Assembly (NCBI GenBank): GCA_963457665.1
Contig: OY735218.1
Span: 48,117,680 to 48,181,679 of the forward strand
Reading direction: 5' to 3'
DNA from: Thysanoteuthis rhombus
Lineage: Eukaryota > Mollusca > Cephalopoda > Oegopsida > Thysanoteuthidae
DNA length: 64,000 bases
Shown: piece by piece, positions 1 through 12,069 of the stretch
Position numbering within the stretch: position 1 is the stretch's first letter
Layout of the letters: every line of letters begins with the position of its first letter
Notes under the pieces: generated by a model
The model's database searches: none
Told to the model about the DNA's origin: nothing
What the model saw: the letters and a program-made list of their open reading frames with translations, nothing else
Made by a program: the position numbers and the translations under genes

Positions 1-57
1 CTTAGATCTATTTGATGCATTAATACATATAAACACGTTTGTTTTATATTTCAATAT

Positions 58-61
<4 letters not shown>

Positions 62-140
<79 letters not shown>
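62..140. repeat. (TA)n microsatellite
   Basis: An uninterrupted run of TA dinucleotides of about 79 bases. It is the first of more than a dozen such tracts in the window. Confidence 0.97.
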
Positions 141-143
<3 letters not shown>

Positions 144-649
144 TTATTATTGGATTTGGGAAATGAACGTATCATGTGCTCAGATTTCTATTTGCTTTGA
201 GAATGTTGCAGTTTGCTGATACTTTTTCTCATGACTTCAGATGTTGATCGTAAGCATACACCCTTGTGCTAGCCTCTAATTCCAAAGCCCTATCAAGTTC
301 TACAAACTGGAGGGAAAGTGCATAACCTTTTCACAACTGCTTCTCAACCTTCCTTCCTCTAAACAGGATTTTCTTGTTCGATTACCTGTTTTCGGATATT
401 GACGTATCAAGGGACATTTAGCAGGTTATGCACTCACTAGTTTACCAATGCTGTCAAAAAAACGAAGGCAACATTTAGATCGTTCTGCAGTTGCACCGAA
501 CTTCTTTCTTTAATCATACGCTCAGCAATTTTTTGTCGGTGTTCAACGAGTATCATTCTAAATCGTGTATACATATTTGTAAATAAATGAATAAAGAAGA
601 TTACTCTATAATCACCATTTAGTAGTTATCTTTTTTGACATGTATTACA
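141..649. other. unassigned non-coding stretch
   Basis: I see no recognisable gene, repeat unit or RNA here. The RTE relic that follows begins at about 650, and its exact left edge is uncertain. Confidence 0.5.
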
Positions 650-1131
650 GACAGAAAACAGAGACCACTTGGTAAAGTGTTATATAAGTATATTAGGATT
701 TCAACATTGCGTTTGGGACACCTTACAGTTTTGATGATACGAGTGTACAATCGGTGCATCCTCTCAATAGTCACCAATGGAACTTGGACATTGGACCTAA
801 ACAATACATGCAAAACCATGCAACGAGCCCAAGAGAGAACCATACTTAATATCACATGGAGAGTTCACAAGCACAATCATTATTACAGAAAAAAGAAGGA
901 GTGTAAGATATTATACAAATCCATAAGAAAACTCATATAGCAATGGGCTGGTCATGTTGCAAGAATGTCAGACAACAGAGGATCATATGCAAAACTGCAG
1001 CCAAAATTCAGATGGTGTGACCTACTATACGAGTTCAGAAAGTATTAGTTATATATAACCCATGTTAGAGAGGTCTGGCCCAGTCTATGTCAACGGCGGA
1101 AGCAAAAAGGCTGGTGATGATGGTGATGATG
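650..1131 (+). mobile_element. RTE-type LINE fragment, 3' end, copy 1
   Basis: This is a 5'-truncated, worn copy of the 3' part of an RTE-clade LINE, the reverse-transcriptase C-terminal region and tail. The open frame at 635-940 contains YNRCILSIVT, TMQRAQERTILNITW and related blocks. They match the family pattern YNQCILPIVTYGAETW...MQRAHERIMLGLTWRDHK seen better preserved in the copy at 49.5 kb. Downstream come the WAGHVARM-like block (about 945-975), the region equivalent to DREVWQ (about 1065-1085), and an imperfect (ATG)n tail near 1115-1131. Frames are broken, so this copy cannot move. Confidence 0.8.
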
Positions 1132-3164
1132 GAATATCAATTTGAGCGTGTTTGTATGGGGTGATGGTTGACAAGCATGTAGAATTTTTACTCTTTCCCA
1201 AATGTTTCACAATCTTGACGTTGTTCTGCATTAAGGAAAGTTTAGTGAAGATCTCTCTTGTAAATTTACATCTCAAAGACATCGAGAAAATTTTGAAAAG
1301 GTGGTGCAAATCTGTTTTGGGACCAATCCCACCACAGCCAGAATATTCTTGACCTTTAGTCATCTTGCTACAGTAGCCCTACCAGTACTGCTCTCGGATC
1401 CCAAGCCGATCTACCATCTGCAATCGTTGCTGCATTGCATCAGTGTTCTGAAAGTCAATCCCACAAATCATTACTGCTAAAGTGCGTTGGTGGCCTTGTG
1501 TCAGACTAAGCACATTGTGGTAAATCCTCATAAAAAGCTACCATGGATGTTGTCAAAATAATAGTCACCTCATTTTGAACATTCACGCCCCTGTTTTTCT
1601 TCACCTCTTTCAATGATGAATTCAAATTAAAATTGGTATCAAAAGATGCATCTTCATAGAGCAGTAGTAAGCAAGTTAGATTAAGCATTTGTTTCGTAGA
1701 AGTTATGTGATAAAAAAAGAACTAGGTCATGACGTCTCTTAGAGTCCAAAGTTGAGCTCTTGTCACAGAAGCGTTTGTGCAAAACATGCGCTACAGCACA
1801 CTTTTGTCGGTGAAAGTCGCTTCCTTCGGCTTTTCTGCAGCTGAGACTGACTCTTCCTGACATTTTTAACAGAAATAAGCAAAAATAAACAAAAGACGTG
1901 AGATGTTCTTCAGGCAATGGCAGGAGAGAAAACCAGATTTTCCTCTTTTTGTTGTAAAAACTAAAGAAATAAGTTAGAAAAAGAGTTCTGTCTACTTCTC
2001 GGGGAAGACTTCTTTCGGTAATAAAAATCAAGCAAGTGTCTTTGATTAGCAACTTGTTTTTTCATTCTCTTCTAGATGTTATGTCTGAGATTATCTCAAT
2101 TAAATTGTTGAGATCAACTTAGACTATTTGTTATTGTGAAGTTTTGAATGAAATCCCCAAATCTCGCTCCCATCAAGACAATCATAATTCTGGAATAAAC
2201 AAGGAAAGCAAAAATGAGTTCAATCAAAATAAGTTAAAAGGCTGATTCCCGAAGGAATTCAGAAGGAACCAAGGTGAACCAACTCCTTCCTGTTCGGGAA
2301 GAGCAAAATTATTCTTCTTTTTCTATAACACGAGACAGAAACAAGTGTGGCTGCTGCAAAGTCAAAATCCACTCTAGCTTCTATTTGACTGAAGATCATT
2401 ATTGCAGCTTTAGTATTGTTGATATACTGAATGGATACAAATTATATAGATATATTTATTTATGAGAATCAAAAAAGACTCCAGTTGACAAATTTCCATC
2501 AATATCAGCTCAGTCATTAAGACCACCTTCTTGCAATCAGTTAGCTATGCGTTAAAATCACGGTAGTGGAATTGAATTATCCATATCGGTTTATACCCCA
2601 ATCTTAGTGAGGACTGTTCTTGTCGTCCTTGTCTTTTCTTCTTGTAACTGAAGAAAAACAAAGTCCACTCCTGTTTTCGAGTTTGACAATCTTATCTTTT
2701 TTTAAATCCCAAATAGATTATCAAAAAAAAAGAGAAAAATATTATATCCATTGTCTAATTAATCAGATAGAGTGAGAAACAAATTTGGATGTTCTACTCC
2801 TCCCCCATTGCTCAAAATCCTGGATCCCTATTTGTATTTCTCATTTAATATCTAAAGTTGGATGATTTTTGCTCGGCAAAGTCTCTGTTCTCCCCAAAGA
2901 CTAGGATAGCCCTTCGATGTAACATCATCGCGATTCATTGCATCTTCCTGTGTGTGTTGCTATTAATGTTGAGAAATAAATGAACTGAATAGTTTATTTC
3001 GTCCCAAAAGTCCGTCCAAGATAGTAACACATCAATCAAAATATAATTATATCTAGCTTGGACAGCAAGTATCCACGAGATCATAAGACAAAAAATCATC
3101 CTAGGTTAGCAAACATTTGGCAAAGTGAGTTCGATCTTCCAGAATAAGAAAGTCTAATTGTTTG
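1132..3164. other. unassigned non-coding stretch
   Basis: Several open frames of 60-123 codons occur, the longest at 1681-2052 on the minus strand. None shows a domain signature or a convincing exon structure. I see no repeat unit and nothing else assignable. Confidence 0.5.
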
Positions 3165-3555
3165 ATTGTTTTAAAAAGGGACCACAACCAGTGCATCATT
3201 CTGATAATCCCCTACTGCGTTGAAACGTAAAACGTTACGAAGAAATTGGCTCAAATCTAAGAACCATGCAAAATGCACGGAGAGGAAACCGTTGAACACC
3301 ATACTGAAATACCACAAAACAAAACAATATCTTAGAAAACAAACAGGTCTCAGAGATATCACAGAAGGCATTTAGAGGGTTAAATAGCAGAGAGCATATT
3401 GCAAGAATACAAACAATCGCTTGACACTGCAAATCTTGTGGATTTCTCAAGATTATCTGCAAAATTGTGGTCGGCAAAATAAGATTGCATGATGAACTAA
3501 ATTTATATTTCACTGGCACTTTGACGAGCTCCTGCAACAGACTTTTGAAGGCTGA
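3165..3555 (+). mobile_element. RTE-type LINE fragment, copy 2 (very worn)
   Basis: A heavily decayed copy. The stretch near 3190-3290 still aligns with the family's block encoding YNQCILPIVTYGAETW...LRTMQRAHER: the AACCAGTGCATC and AAGAACCATGCAAAATGCA segments are easy to see. It ends directly in a pure (ATG)n tract, as the other RTE copies do. Without that tail and the order of the blocks it would be hard to recognise. Left edge approximate. Confidence 0.6.

Positions 3556-3597
<42 letters not shown>
3556..3597 (+). repeat. (ATG)n tail of RTE copy 2
   Basis: A pure GAT/ATG trinucleotide tract of about 42 bases at the 3' end of the worn RTE copy. RTE elements typically end in short tandem repeats rather than poly(A). 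Confidence 0.85.
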
Positions 3598-6040
3598 GTA
3601 TCGTTTAGTCTCTTAGTTGGTTATGAATACATTGATGGTTTTAGCCATTTAAGTATTGATTGAAAATGATGAAAGACGGAGAACACAAGTTGCTGGCTGA
3701 TGATCAAGTGCCGACTTTTGTTATTCAGACTGAGGCCGTTGGCTAGAACCGTCACGGTTATGTACGGGGATGGTTCTGTCTTTTTTGCAATCAAATATAG
3801 ACAGTTAGATATGAACATTACAGAGATGATCCTCATCATTGATCAATGAGTAGTAATCTCTCCTCGCACTATATTGATAGTGTTGTGAACATTTACTAAG
3901 CTTGGTGTGTCACGGAGGTCTTGTATTACACAGTTAATGCTGTGCATTTAATGTTCATTTTCGACACTGTGCCATACTTAGCTTTGGGATGATCTATAAT
4001 ATTTTATCAAATCTATGCACAAGGCATTGAACAATCTCTTGCTCTTTAGGCGGGAAGTCAAAATCGATTAGGTGATATGTTGAGCAAACTACAGAAAAAG
4101 ACTTCGAGATTGTCCAGACTTTTCTATAACCAGAAGTGAAACGAATTTCTCAGTATTAGATTTAGAGAAAAGAATAAAAAGAAGAGGAATCTGAATCCAT
4201 GCCTAAGTTGGTTATTGGCTCCAATGCAAATAACAGCCAGTTTTCAATGTCAAACTTATAGAAGCAACATTACTATCTGTCAATTTACTGAGCTATAAAT
4301 CTCTCTTGAAAGTGCATACGTGGGTTTATAAATTCATATACTTTTGCATTGTTTAATGATAGATCTGTTAACTATTGATTGAAACATTTCAAACAAAAGA
4401 GCAAAAAATATGAGGGCTTTTCATTTGTCCTCACTCATCATCCATGAATTTGAAATTGCATCTTCTTTTTCCCATCAGAAAAGACGTGGAAATTGGAAGT
4501 GAGAGATTGTACAGATGATATCGAAACAAGTTCAACTAGCTTTGAAAAAGTACTGTGAAATTTATACTTGTACTTTGTATAAATTCCTGTCCAATTCGAA
4601 GCCCAGTTTCAGCTTGGATGGGCACCTGTGACAACAGTCCCAGCGATTAACAGAACGTCCTCACACTATTCACTCACCTTTTTCAACAGGGGCTTTGCAG
4701 AATCCCAGGGTTCCGTGAGAGGTTGGAAGGAATTCCGGTACAATTTTATACATGCGTGCAAAAAGTACCTGACTCCATTTGAGGTTTCGGTGACATTTGC
4801 AACAGGAAGAATGGTTGTCATTTTTCGCAATCGTTATCAATTTCATATTTTGGAAAGGAAGATTTTCAGAAAAGCAGAAATTAAAAAGATTGTATTGAAA
4901 TATCTATAATTTGGGTTCCTTTTAGATTGTAATACAAATACATTTTTGAACAACTTGACGTTTCAGTAGTTGTATTAATCATATCTCTATGCAGGACTTC
5001 CCTTGGATATGAAAGATATTCCAAAGATTGTTCCAGTCTAAAAACGTTGAGAAAGGCATGTACTCAACTCACGAAACACTGGACACGCATCAATGGTGCT
5101 TTCATCACACAGCCCATCCTAAAATTATTTGAATGCTCGATGTACTTCCCGAACTGCCTTCAATTGGAAATTATCTAAATAGTTATAAACTTCTCAATTG
5201 CTGTGTTCTCCTCCAATTCATCATATACCAGTACAATTTATAATATTCTCTCTTTTTGGCTATTGCTCTTGTTCAGCTTGTATCCTAATTTCTTTTTTTT
5301 TTCTCCACAAGCAGCACCAATATCCCTGCTTAGTATCATTAAGTTCATTCAACTTCAACCATGTGGTCTACTACTATATTCTCATGGGAGTGCCCCGATT
5401 CAGAGTGCCAAGCAACCCACCATTGATATATCTAACTGGCATTCTTAACGACCTAATGACCTGATTCACTTCTACAACCTCTGACAAAACACTGACCTCC
5501 ATTTGAACCCCATAAGATAGTTATTCCGACAACCTGACCAACAACACCTTCTTGGTTTTTATATCAAAAGGTCACAATTTTTCCTCATCTTCATAAGAGA
5601 TTTTGATCAATTATTCAATTATCTTATCTTTAATGAATACAACTGAAAAAATCGATATTTTTTAATCTTTGATATTGTCGATTCGTGTTAATTAATCACC
5701 AAAATCGATCGAAATCTGATTAATTAATTTGAGTAGGATGTAATGATTGAAAACGGACAGATTGATTGGTAATTGCCTGTTTTTCAAAAAAATAGAAACA
5801 TTTATTACATTTCATTAAAAATGATTTCTTTTCATGTGACCCATGATATCACGGGTTGGATCAATCGAACAACTACACTGAAATATGGAGTTTTCTTTGG
5901 AGTAAATGAAATGTTTTGTTTCACTACTCACGGAAACAGGGCTTGGAAATCTAAATCTAACAGGGAGATTAAAAGAAAAAAAAAGGAAAACAGATCTTGT
6001 TGCTACCATTGCAGAAAGAAAAAATGTCCACTACCATCAC
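3598..6040. other. unassigned stretch with one unassigned ORF
   Basis: Nothing recognisable. The open frame at 4628-4909 (+, 93 codons) lies in slightly more GC-rich sequence than its surroundings and is not simple-repeat derived. It has no motif I know and no supporting exon structure, so I do not call it a gene. Frames at 5198-5464 (+) and 5773-6072 (+) are likewise without signature. Confidence 0.45.
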
Positions 6041-6095
6041 ATTTGGTTAGTACATCTGAAGAAAGCCGTTGAATGGATCAGTCAAAATGTCGGGT
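6041..6095 (+). other. decayed CTGAAGA...motif, possible hammerhead-type relic
   Basis: A CTGAAGAAAGCC block is followed about 20 bases later by GTCAAAATGTCGG. It aligns with a similar block at 23511-23553. Both resemble worn versions of the CTGANGA...CGAAACGTC signature found in many Penelope-associated hammerhead repeats. The catalytic GAAAC is lost here, so this is relic evidence only. Confidence 0.3.
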
Positions 6096-6535
6096 GAACA
6101 AACAAGTAGAGGGAATTCAACCGTCAAAAAAAAAACTCTGTGAATATTACAAAATCTTCTTCTGAACTATAAAAAGTAACAACAACAACTAAACTTCGAC
6201 TCTTTTCTATAATCACATAAAAGATGATAAAGCAAATTCGGGCAGTAGGGAAAGTGAAAGTAATTACGGATGTAATTCAGACAATGGCATTTGAACCTGA
6301 ATACATAGGCATTTCTTATTGCTGCCCACTGACTTGATGTTGCCCTTTCAATCCCCAGTTATTTTGTGTAATTTTCTGCACTAACAAGACAAATATTTCT
6401 TGAAACTGACGGAGAACTATTATTGATATGTATGCGTTGCTAATGTTTTCATGGTAATGAATCATTCTAAAGAATCTTTCTTTAAAAATGCAAGGGAAAT
6501 TGGCAAGGGTGGAAGGATTCTCAATGCAAGTTCCG

Positions 6536-6800
6536 CTGACAGAATAGGGCTATTCTGTTAATAACGTAAATGCAAAGCTAGTGACATTACTATCGAAACA
6601 TGTTATAAATCAGGGAGAAAGGAGTTGTCACTGGTCACGAATTATTTTAAGTGTTACTGACAGAACCGGGCTATTTTATGCATTATGTAAATGGATGGCC
6701 AATTATTTTCCAATGGATATTCGTTGCATATATTTTACACAATGGAAATGCATTGTAAATTTTTATTGGCATTAAATGACAGAATACCCGAAGGCTATAG
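6536..6800 (+). repeat. diverged ~120 bp tandem repeat, about 2-3 units
   Basis: The start motif CTGACAGAATAGGGCTATT at 6536 recurs as CTGACAGAACCGGGCTATT at 6657 and again, more worn, as ATGACAGAATACCCG at about 6776. The spacings of 121 and about 120 bases suggest a tandem array. Only the first 40 bases or so of each unit still align well. Confidence 0.55.
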
Positions 6801-8211
6801 ATGGCAGATTGAGAATGCAGCCTTATGTGTAGTTAACAACTAGTTTGTATATAGACAGAGGGAAGGGTATCAGAGGAAGTGTGAGTGAAAGATCGTAATG
6901 AAAGCGAGTGATCGACAGGCGAGGCAATCACTCAGAAACTGTGTTGACAAAGTTGGTACATTCCTAGAAGCTTTGTATTATTTGCCTCATGCTGTGCCTT
7001 TGGTTCTACAGCAAACATTCTTGTACGTTTCATGAATTTTGCATTAATATTATTACGTGTAGGCATCCACTGTTCAACGATAGCTCCATTGCATTTTCCA
7101 CCAGTGATAGAATTCTCATGTGAAACTTGAATCTGCCGCTATCAGTCACAGTTTTATATCATTTATCTCATTAAGCAATTCTTGACAGAAGAAAATACCA
7201 TGATCTGCGCAAGGAACAAAAGCAAAGAAGACATTCTGAGATAATTATTCGACATTATAGACGAAAAAAAATTAATGATATCATCGGAGTTATAAGAATT
7301 TTTTTTTAAAAAGAAGTTATCACAATACGTTCCAGGAATGTAGAAGAAGAGGCCATCGGACGAAGGGTCGATTCTAGGACCAACCCACACAGGGCTAAAG
7401 AGATCCCAAAACCTAACCTAAATTGCCTAACCAAAGATCTCTTGGACATCTTCCCCTCAGGAGGAAGACTCGTTAATATCTGCTATGGCTTTAGTCATTG
7501 GCAAATATTCAAGACACTAAGACCATTGACCAAGTGCAGGCACAACACTTCAGATTCACAGTCCTACCCGGAGGGATTTCACTACAATCAGAATATATAT
7601 TTGACCTCTCTCCCCCCCCCTCTCTCTCTCTCTATAAAAACAGCTGAATGTCAAACGTTACCATTTCTTACATCCGATCTATATTCATGAATATCGGCAA
7701 GTTTATTATGCGAATGAAGTCTGAATATTCTACGGAAAAATGATACCTCCCGGTAGCTTATAGGATTAACATTTTCCTAATGCAGAGCTGTATCGCTACT
7801 TTTCCTAGCATTGTGGTTTATGAAAATTTTCTCATCGCATTTTATTTACTTTGTGGATAGAGCCCCTCTAAATCATTTTTAAAAAAAGTTTTGTTTTTTT
7901 TCTAAGAGAAAATGTTAAAATTCAAGATGGACTACTGTGCCCAAGTTGGACGGCAACCACATGCTTTTAAAGTATGACTTGCAAAAGACACACTTACACA
8001 GACGGCGTGGAACCTCTCAAATATATATCAACACTGCATCGTCATTGTTCTGTTAGAGGATAGGGCTATTGAAGTCAAGATTACAAATTACAATGATAGA
8101 ACCAGTACGATTGACGGGAAGAGAGGTTTCCATTAAGTAGTATATATATTTTGAACTTAAGAAAATGATTTTTCAATGTATATAGGTTTAATCAACTACT
8201 TGAAAAGTGAA
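6801..8211. other. unassigned stretch with short C/CT tract
   Basis: No recognisable gene. A C-run followed by (TC)n lies at about 7605-7633. Everything else appears to be unique or unrecognised AT-rich sequence. Confidence 0.5.
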
Positions 8212-8740
8212 AGTGAAAAATTCCTGAATCCGTCAAAAAATAAGAACATCTTTCATAGTCCATTTTCCATCCTTTCATAAAGGTTTCACAAAAATTCATT
8301 GAGAACCTACGGAAATAGTGTGCGGTGTATGCATAGCTGCGATGCAGTGAATGCGAAAACGGAAAATACTGGATTTGTCCAATAATGAAAACAACTTTTC
8401 CCTCACACATCGCGCACCCTACCACAATGTTCCACTGAAAATCATTGAATACATTCGGATATATTGTGCTGTGCGCATATGCAAGGGAGGTGACGGTCAA
8501 AATTTCCTGGATCCGTCCTTTGATATGTACATTTCTCTTTTAAACCGTTTTCTACCTTTTCCACAATTATTACTAAACTCCTTTGTGAAACTTGAGAAAT
8601 ATTGTGTTGTGTAGTGGTAGCTACAATGCTTGGTATAACAAGGATCTGACTCAAAATATAAACACATCTAACATATTGTCCCCCGAACTACGAAATGTCA
8701 TCGAAATTAGTAAGGAAGTTTTCGAGATATAATGTGGTCC
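8212..8740 (+). repeat. diverged ~140 bp tandem array, four units
   Basis: Each unit opens with a variant of AAAATTCCTGGATCCGTCC: about 8215, 8361, 8497, and a worn one at 8638. Each closes with a variant of GAGAAATATTGTGTTGTG: about 8310, 8455, 8590 and 8705. Unit length is about 133-146 bases. Similar ATTCCTGGATCCG sequences are common in mollusc repeats as far as I know. The units are too diverged to be recent. Open frames crossing the array carry no signature. Confidence 0.7.
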
Positions 8741-9707
8741 GAAAATATTGATCCACTTCCATATTGTAGTTGTGCAGTAAATTGAATCCCTTTCTTGCAG
8801 AAACATGATGAAACGGGTTATTTTATTTTCTAAATTAATGCACTGAGAAGATGCAGGTGGAAGAATTTCCAACAGACCAATTTATTAGAATTGAAAAATG
8901 ATCGGCATCGTTATGAATAAGAAGAAAGAGTTATCTAATTCTTTTTGTTTTTTGTTTCCTTTCTCACATAATGTTTACTGGTTGGTGCTGGTTGTCAGGC
9001 CGGCATCAGAAAACGGTGGAAATTATCGTCCGTATTTTAATTAAGGGAATCAGATTTTTACAACGAGGAAGACAATGTTTCTTCAATTGATTACTGTCTT
9101 CTAAAACTGAATTATGAATTAAAAGAAAACTGCATTTTTTTTTCAGTTATACTCGTTTACCTATTGAACATCGGAGGTAAATTGGTTTTGCCTTGAAAAC
9201 CAATTTCAAAATTGATTGAAGATGTAGAAAATAATCAACAATTAGAAAATTAGTATGATTGAAACTTATAATTACACAAGAGCCACTTATTAATATCAAA
9301 TATGTCATCAAATGCTTATTGTTATCAAAATCAATGTGTAATTTTAAGTGATCACAATATGCCTTATCTGTATACTCCATTCAATGTCCTGAACTGGTTA
9401 TCGTTATCTAAGTGACTTTATCCCAGAAGTGGCCACAATAAACAGCTTTTCACTGCAGAATGATAAAAAAAATAGGTGAAATGATTTATTGATAATCATT
9501 GTATAATATACAGGCGTAAAAAATAGCGAAGTGAAAATGACAGTTTTGAGCTACATAATTTATAACGAATAAGTTTGGAAAAAAAAACGTGTGAAGATGC
9601 CGAAAAATAGCATGATGATAAAGCGTACACTTTATATTTATTATATACTTTTAAATCCTCTAGAAATTGACTACAAATTAAAGTAGCGTAGACAATGGAT
9701 TCACCCT
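8741..9707. other. unassigned non-coding stretch
   Basis: AT-rich sequence with no recognisable gene, RNA or repeat family. The frame at 9147-9380 (minus) has no signature. Confidence 0.5.
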
Positions 9708-10212
9708 ATGTTGGCAAGCGTTTAGTAGAGTGAAATCCTATTAGTCTTTAAAAGAAGGATCAACAACCAATGCATCCTACCGATAGTCACCTATGGAGCT
9801 GAAACAAGGAACTTAACCAAAAGATGGACCCTAAAACCGAGATCCATACAACATACACATGAGAGAATCATACGCAATAACACATGGAGAGATCATAAAA
9901 CAATACAGTACATTATTTGACCAACAGGAATGTAATAAATAGAAAAATCCACTAAAATACTCAAATAGCAATGGACTGGTCATGTTGCAGGAATATCAAA
10001 ATACTGATGGACATCACGAATCACAACGTGGATCCCCAGAGATCATATGCAAAGTTGTAGCCGGCAAAATATTAGATAGCATGACAAACTATACAGGTTC
10101 ATAAAGTATTGGTTCTGCGACTCCCATAATAGAGATGTCTGGCAAATTCTGGCGAAAGTCTGCGGCCAACAACAGACACTAAAAGTCTCATGATGATGAT
10201 GATAATGATATG
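9708..10212 (+). mobile_element. RTE-type LINE fragment, copy 3
   Basis: A 5'-truncated RTE 3' end. At 9760-9900 the sequence encodes, in broken frames, the family blocks for NQCILPIVTYGAETRNLT and RTHERIIRNNTWRDHK. At 9970-10035 lies the WTGHVAGI-like block and at 10120-10190 the final block. It ends in an imperfect ATG/ATA repeat at about 10189-10212. It is the only copy with a nearly complete 3' end in the first 20 kb. Confidence 0.85.
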
Positions 10213-10315
10213 ACTATGAATACTGTGGTAGACTCCACACAATATAGTACCCCATGAACACATCGATGTACTTATGCTCTGTCTCTTTTTTTCAAACTCC
10301 CTCTCTCTCCACCCC

Positions 10316-10317
<2 letters not shown>

Positions 10318-10391
<74 letters not shown>

Positions 10392-10420
10392 ATGTGTGTG
10401 TGTGTGTGTGTGTGTGTATA
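10318..10420. repeat. (TA)n-(TG)n compound microsatellite
   Basis: About 60 bases of TA pass directly into about 40 bases of TG with one TATG interruption. Open frames of poly-Tyr/Ile and Val/Cys across it are artefacts. Confidence 0.97.
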
Positions 10421-10501
10421 AAGTTATTGTTTTTTAAAGTTGTGTTGTGCTCTGAAGATCGTAGCAGCAACAAACTCCTTGATTTTTGTGTCTACACCGT
10501 T

Positions 10502-10541
<40 letters not shown>
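10502..10541. repeat. (TG)n-(AG)n compound microsatellite
   Basis: A short TG run joined to a GA run, about 40 bases in total. Confidence 0.95.
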
Positions 10542-10606
10542 TAAAAGGACAATACTGAAAGATTGTTCAAGATAAATGATTTTTTTTCCAACCGTTTGAT
10601 CACTTC

Positions 10607-10646
10607 GACCCTCGTCAAGATAAGTGAAACGTTGAAATAAAGGGTC
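10607..10646 (+). ncRNA. hairpin with hammerhead-like core
   Basis: GACCCT at 10607-10612 is the perfect complement of AGGGTC at 10641-10646. Between them are CGTCAAGA, a short TAAG spacer, TGAAACG and TTGAAATAA. The order (helix, C.GANGA-like box, short stem, GAAAC box, closing helix strand) resembles a worn hammerhead ribozyme with open stem I. Key core bases deviate from CTGANGA, so activity is doubtful. Confidence 0.3.
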
Positions 10647-11880
10647 ATTTGTCTTCCGATAGTATCATCTTACTCACATATTGTTGGATTAACCACTGAT
10701 TCAAACCCATATATTTGTCCTATATGTATATATGGTGCAAAATACTCAAATTAGGAACTCTTTCGAGCCTCCATATGTGAATGTGAGATATGTAATATCT
10801 GAAAGACTTTTGAAATTGAAAGTAGAATATATTACCGCTTTTGTTTACGACTTCTCTGGGAGAAGTAATTTGCTCTGCTCTGCTATGTTCAGTAATTGAT
10901 AGGATCTCGCGGGCGTCCAGACAGAGTAAAGCCTGGACTCGCTGGGACTGATGCTATCTATTCTTTCTTTGGTGATTGTTACAGAACTTACCAAGAAAAG
11001 GTCAGAGATTATCTCTTAGTACAGCAAACTGAATCATTGCTGACCGAGTAACTTGCTTAAGAATTAACGTTCTCAGGCATTTACGTTCAGTTATTCCTAC
11101 GTTGGAGTATAGTAACGAATTTTGGAACGAAATTGATCAAATTTATTTTTCATTTACGTATGTATTCACCGTGGCGTTCCAAGAGATGGTGTCACCCGAG
11201 GCGGTAACTCAAGGCGTCACTCCCTTCCAGAACTTACCCTCTTCCCAGGACATTCAGAATTTTAGTATTCTTTATGTACTACAGGTATCCATACCTCAAA
11301 AGATACACTAAATATCCTTTGTTATAAAATCTCAGGGAAGTAATTTTTCTTCTTTACTCCATCCTAGTAAAATTTCTTCCAAAGGTATTCAAATGTTATA
11401 AAACCAATCATACTTTTAGAAATACTTCAAGTTTTTCCATTTTTTTCAATATGTCACTAAAAATGATCACGATTATACGCATTCCTAAATTTTAAAACTG
11501 TCACACCTTCAACCTTTTTTCCTTCGTTTTTCATCACAAATCGTGAAATGACTTTCTGACACTGAATACGTTTAGAATCAAAAAAGTTTTCAGTTAGTAC
11601 TGGGTATCAAAAGTTAAAATCTTATAAAGAGAAGTTTTCTGCGTGCCTAAAAAGATATAAAGGCAGCCCCTTTTTTGGTACCTGTGTACTTTCTGATTAC
11701 TATGAATTGTTTGGTTGAGAGCAATTTTTATGTTTGAAGTAGCAAGGTTTAGATATTTACTTCTTATAAAATAAAATAAAACAAAGAAAAAACAATTCAA
11801 TATAGAAAAAAACAATCAAAAATATTTGGAAAGGTGTCTTCTTTCTATCTATATATCTCTATCTCTGTCCACCTCCCTGC

Positions 11881-11884
<4 letters not shown>
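10647..11884. other. unassigned non-coding stretch
   Basis: No gene recognised. A short segment at about 11185-11230 (GGTGTCACCCGAGGCGGT and following) is much more GC-rich than its surroundings. It may be part of a dispersed repeat, but I cannot place it. The frame at 11102-11311 crosses it without a known motif. Confidence 0.45.
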
Positions 11885-11954
<70 letters not shown>

Positions 11955-11975
11955 TCTCTCTCTATATATATATAT
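11885..11975. repeat. (CT)n-(TA)n compound microsatellite 1
   Basis: A CT run passes into a TA run, then a second short CT and TA pair. It is followed by 60 bases of ordinary sequence before a second array of the same build. Confidence 0.95.
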
Positions 11976-12036
11976 GTAGAGAGGGAGAGAAAGAGAACAG
12001 GATCGAAATAAAACATGCTTAATCAAATTGATGGAA

Positions 12037-12069
12037 CTCTCTCTCTCAATCATTCTCTCTCTCTCTCTC

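Noticed and set aside
4628-4909. 93-codon frame as a host gene or exon
   Set aside because: No recognised domain, no splice structure and no neighbouring coding signal. Kept only as a note in the unassigned stretch.
10099-10558. Open frames of 94-124 codons on both strands
   Set aside because: They run through (TA)n and (TG)n tracts giving Tyr-Ile and Thr-His repeats, which are microsatellite artefacts. The same applies to frames at 11.8-12.5, 27.9-28.1, 45.5-45.9, 46.35-46.6, 47.98-48.3 and 55.8-56.1 kb.
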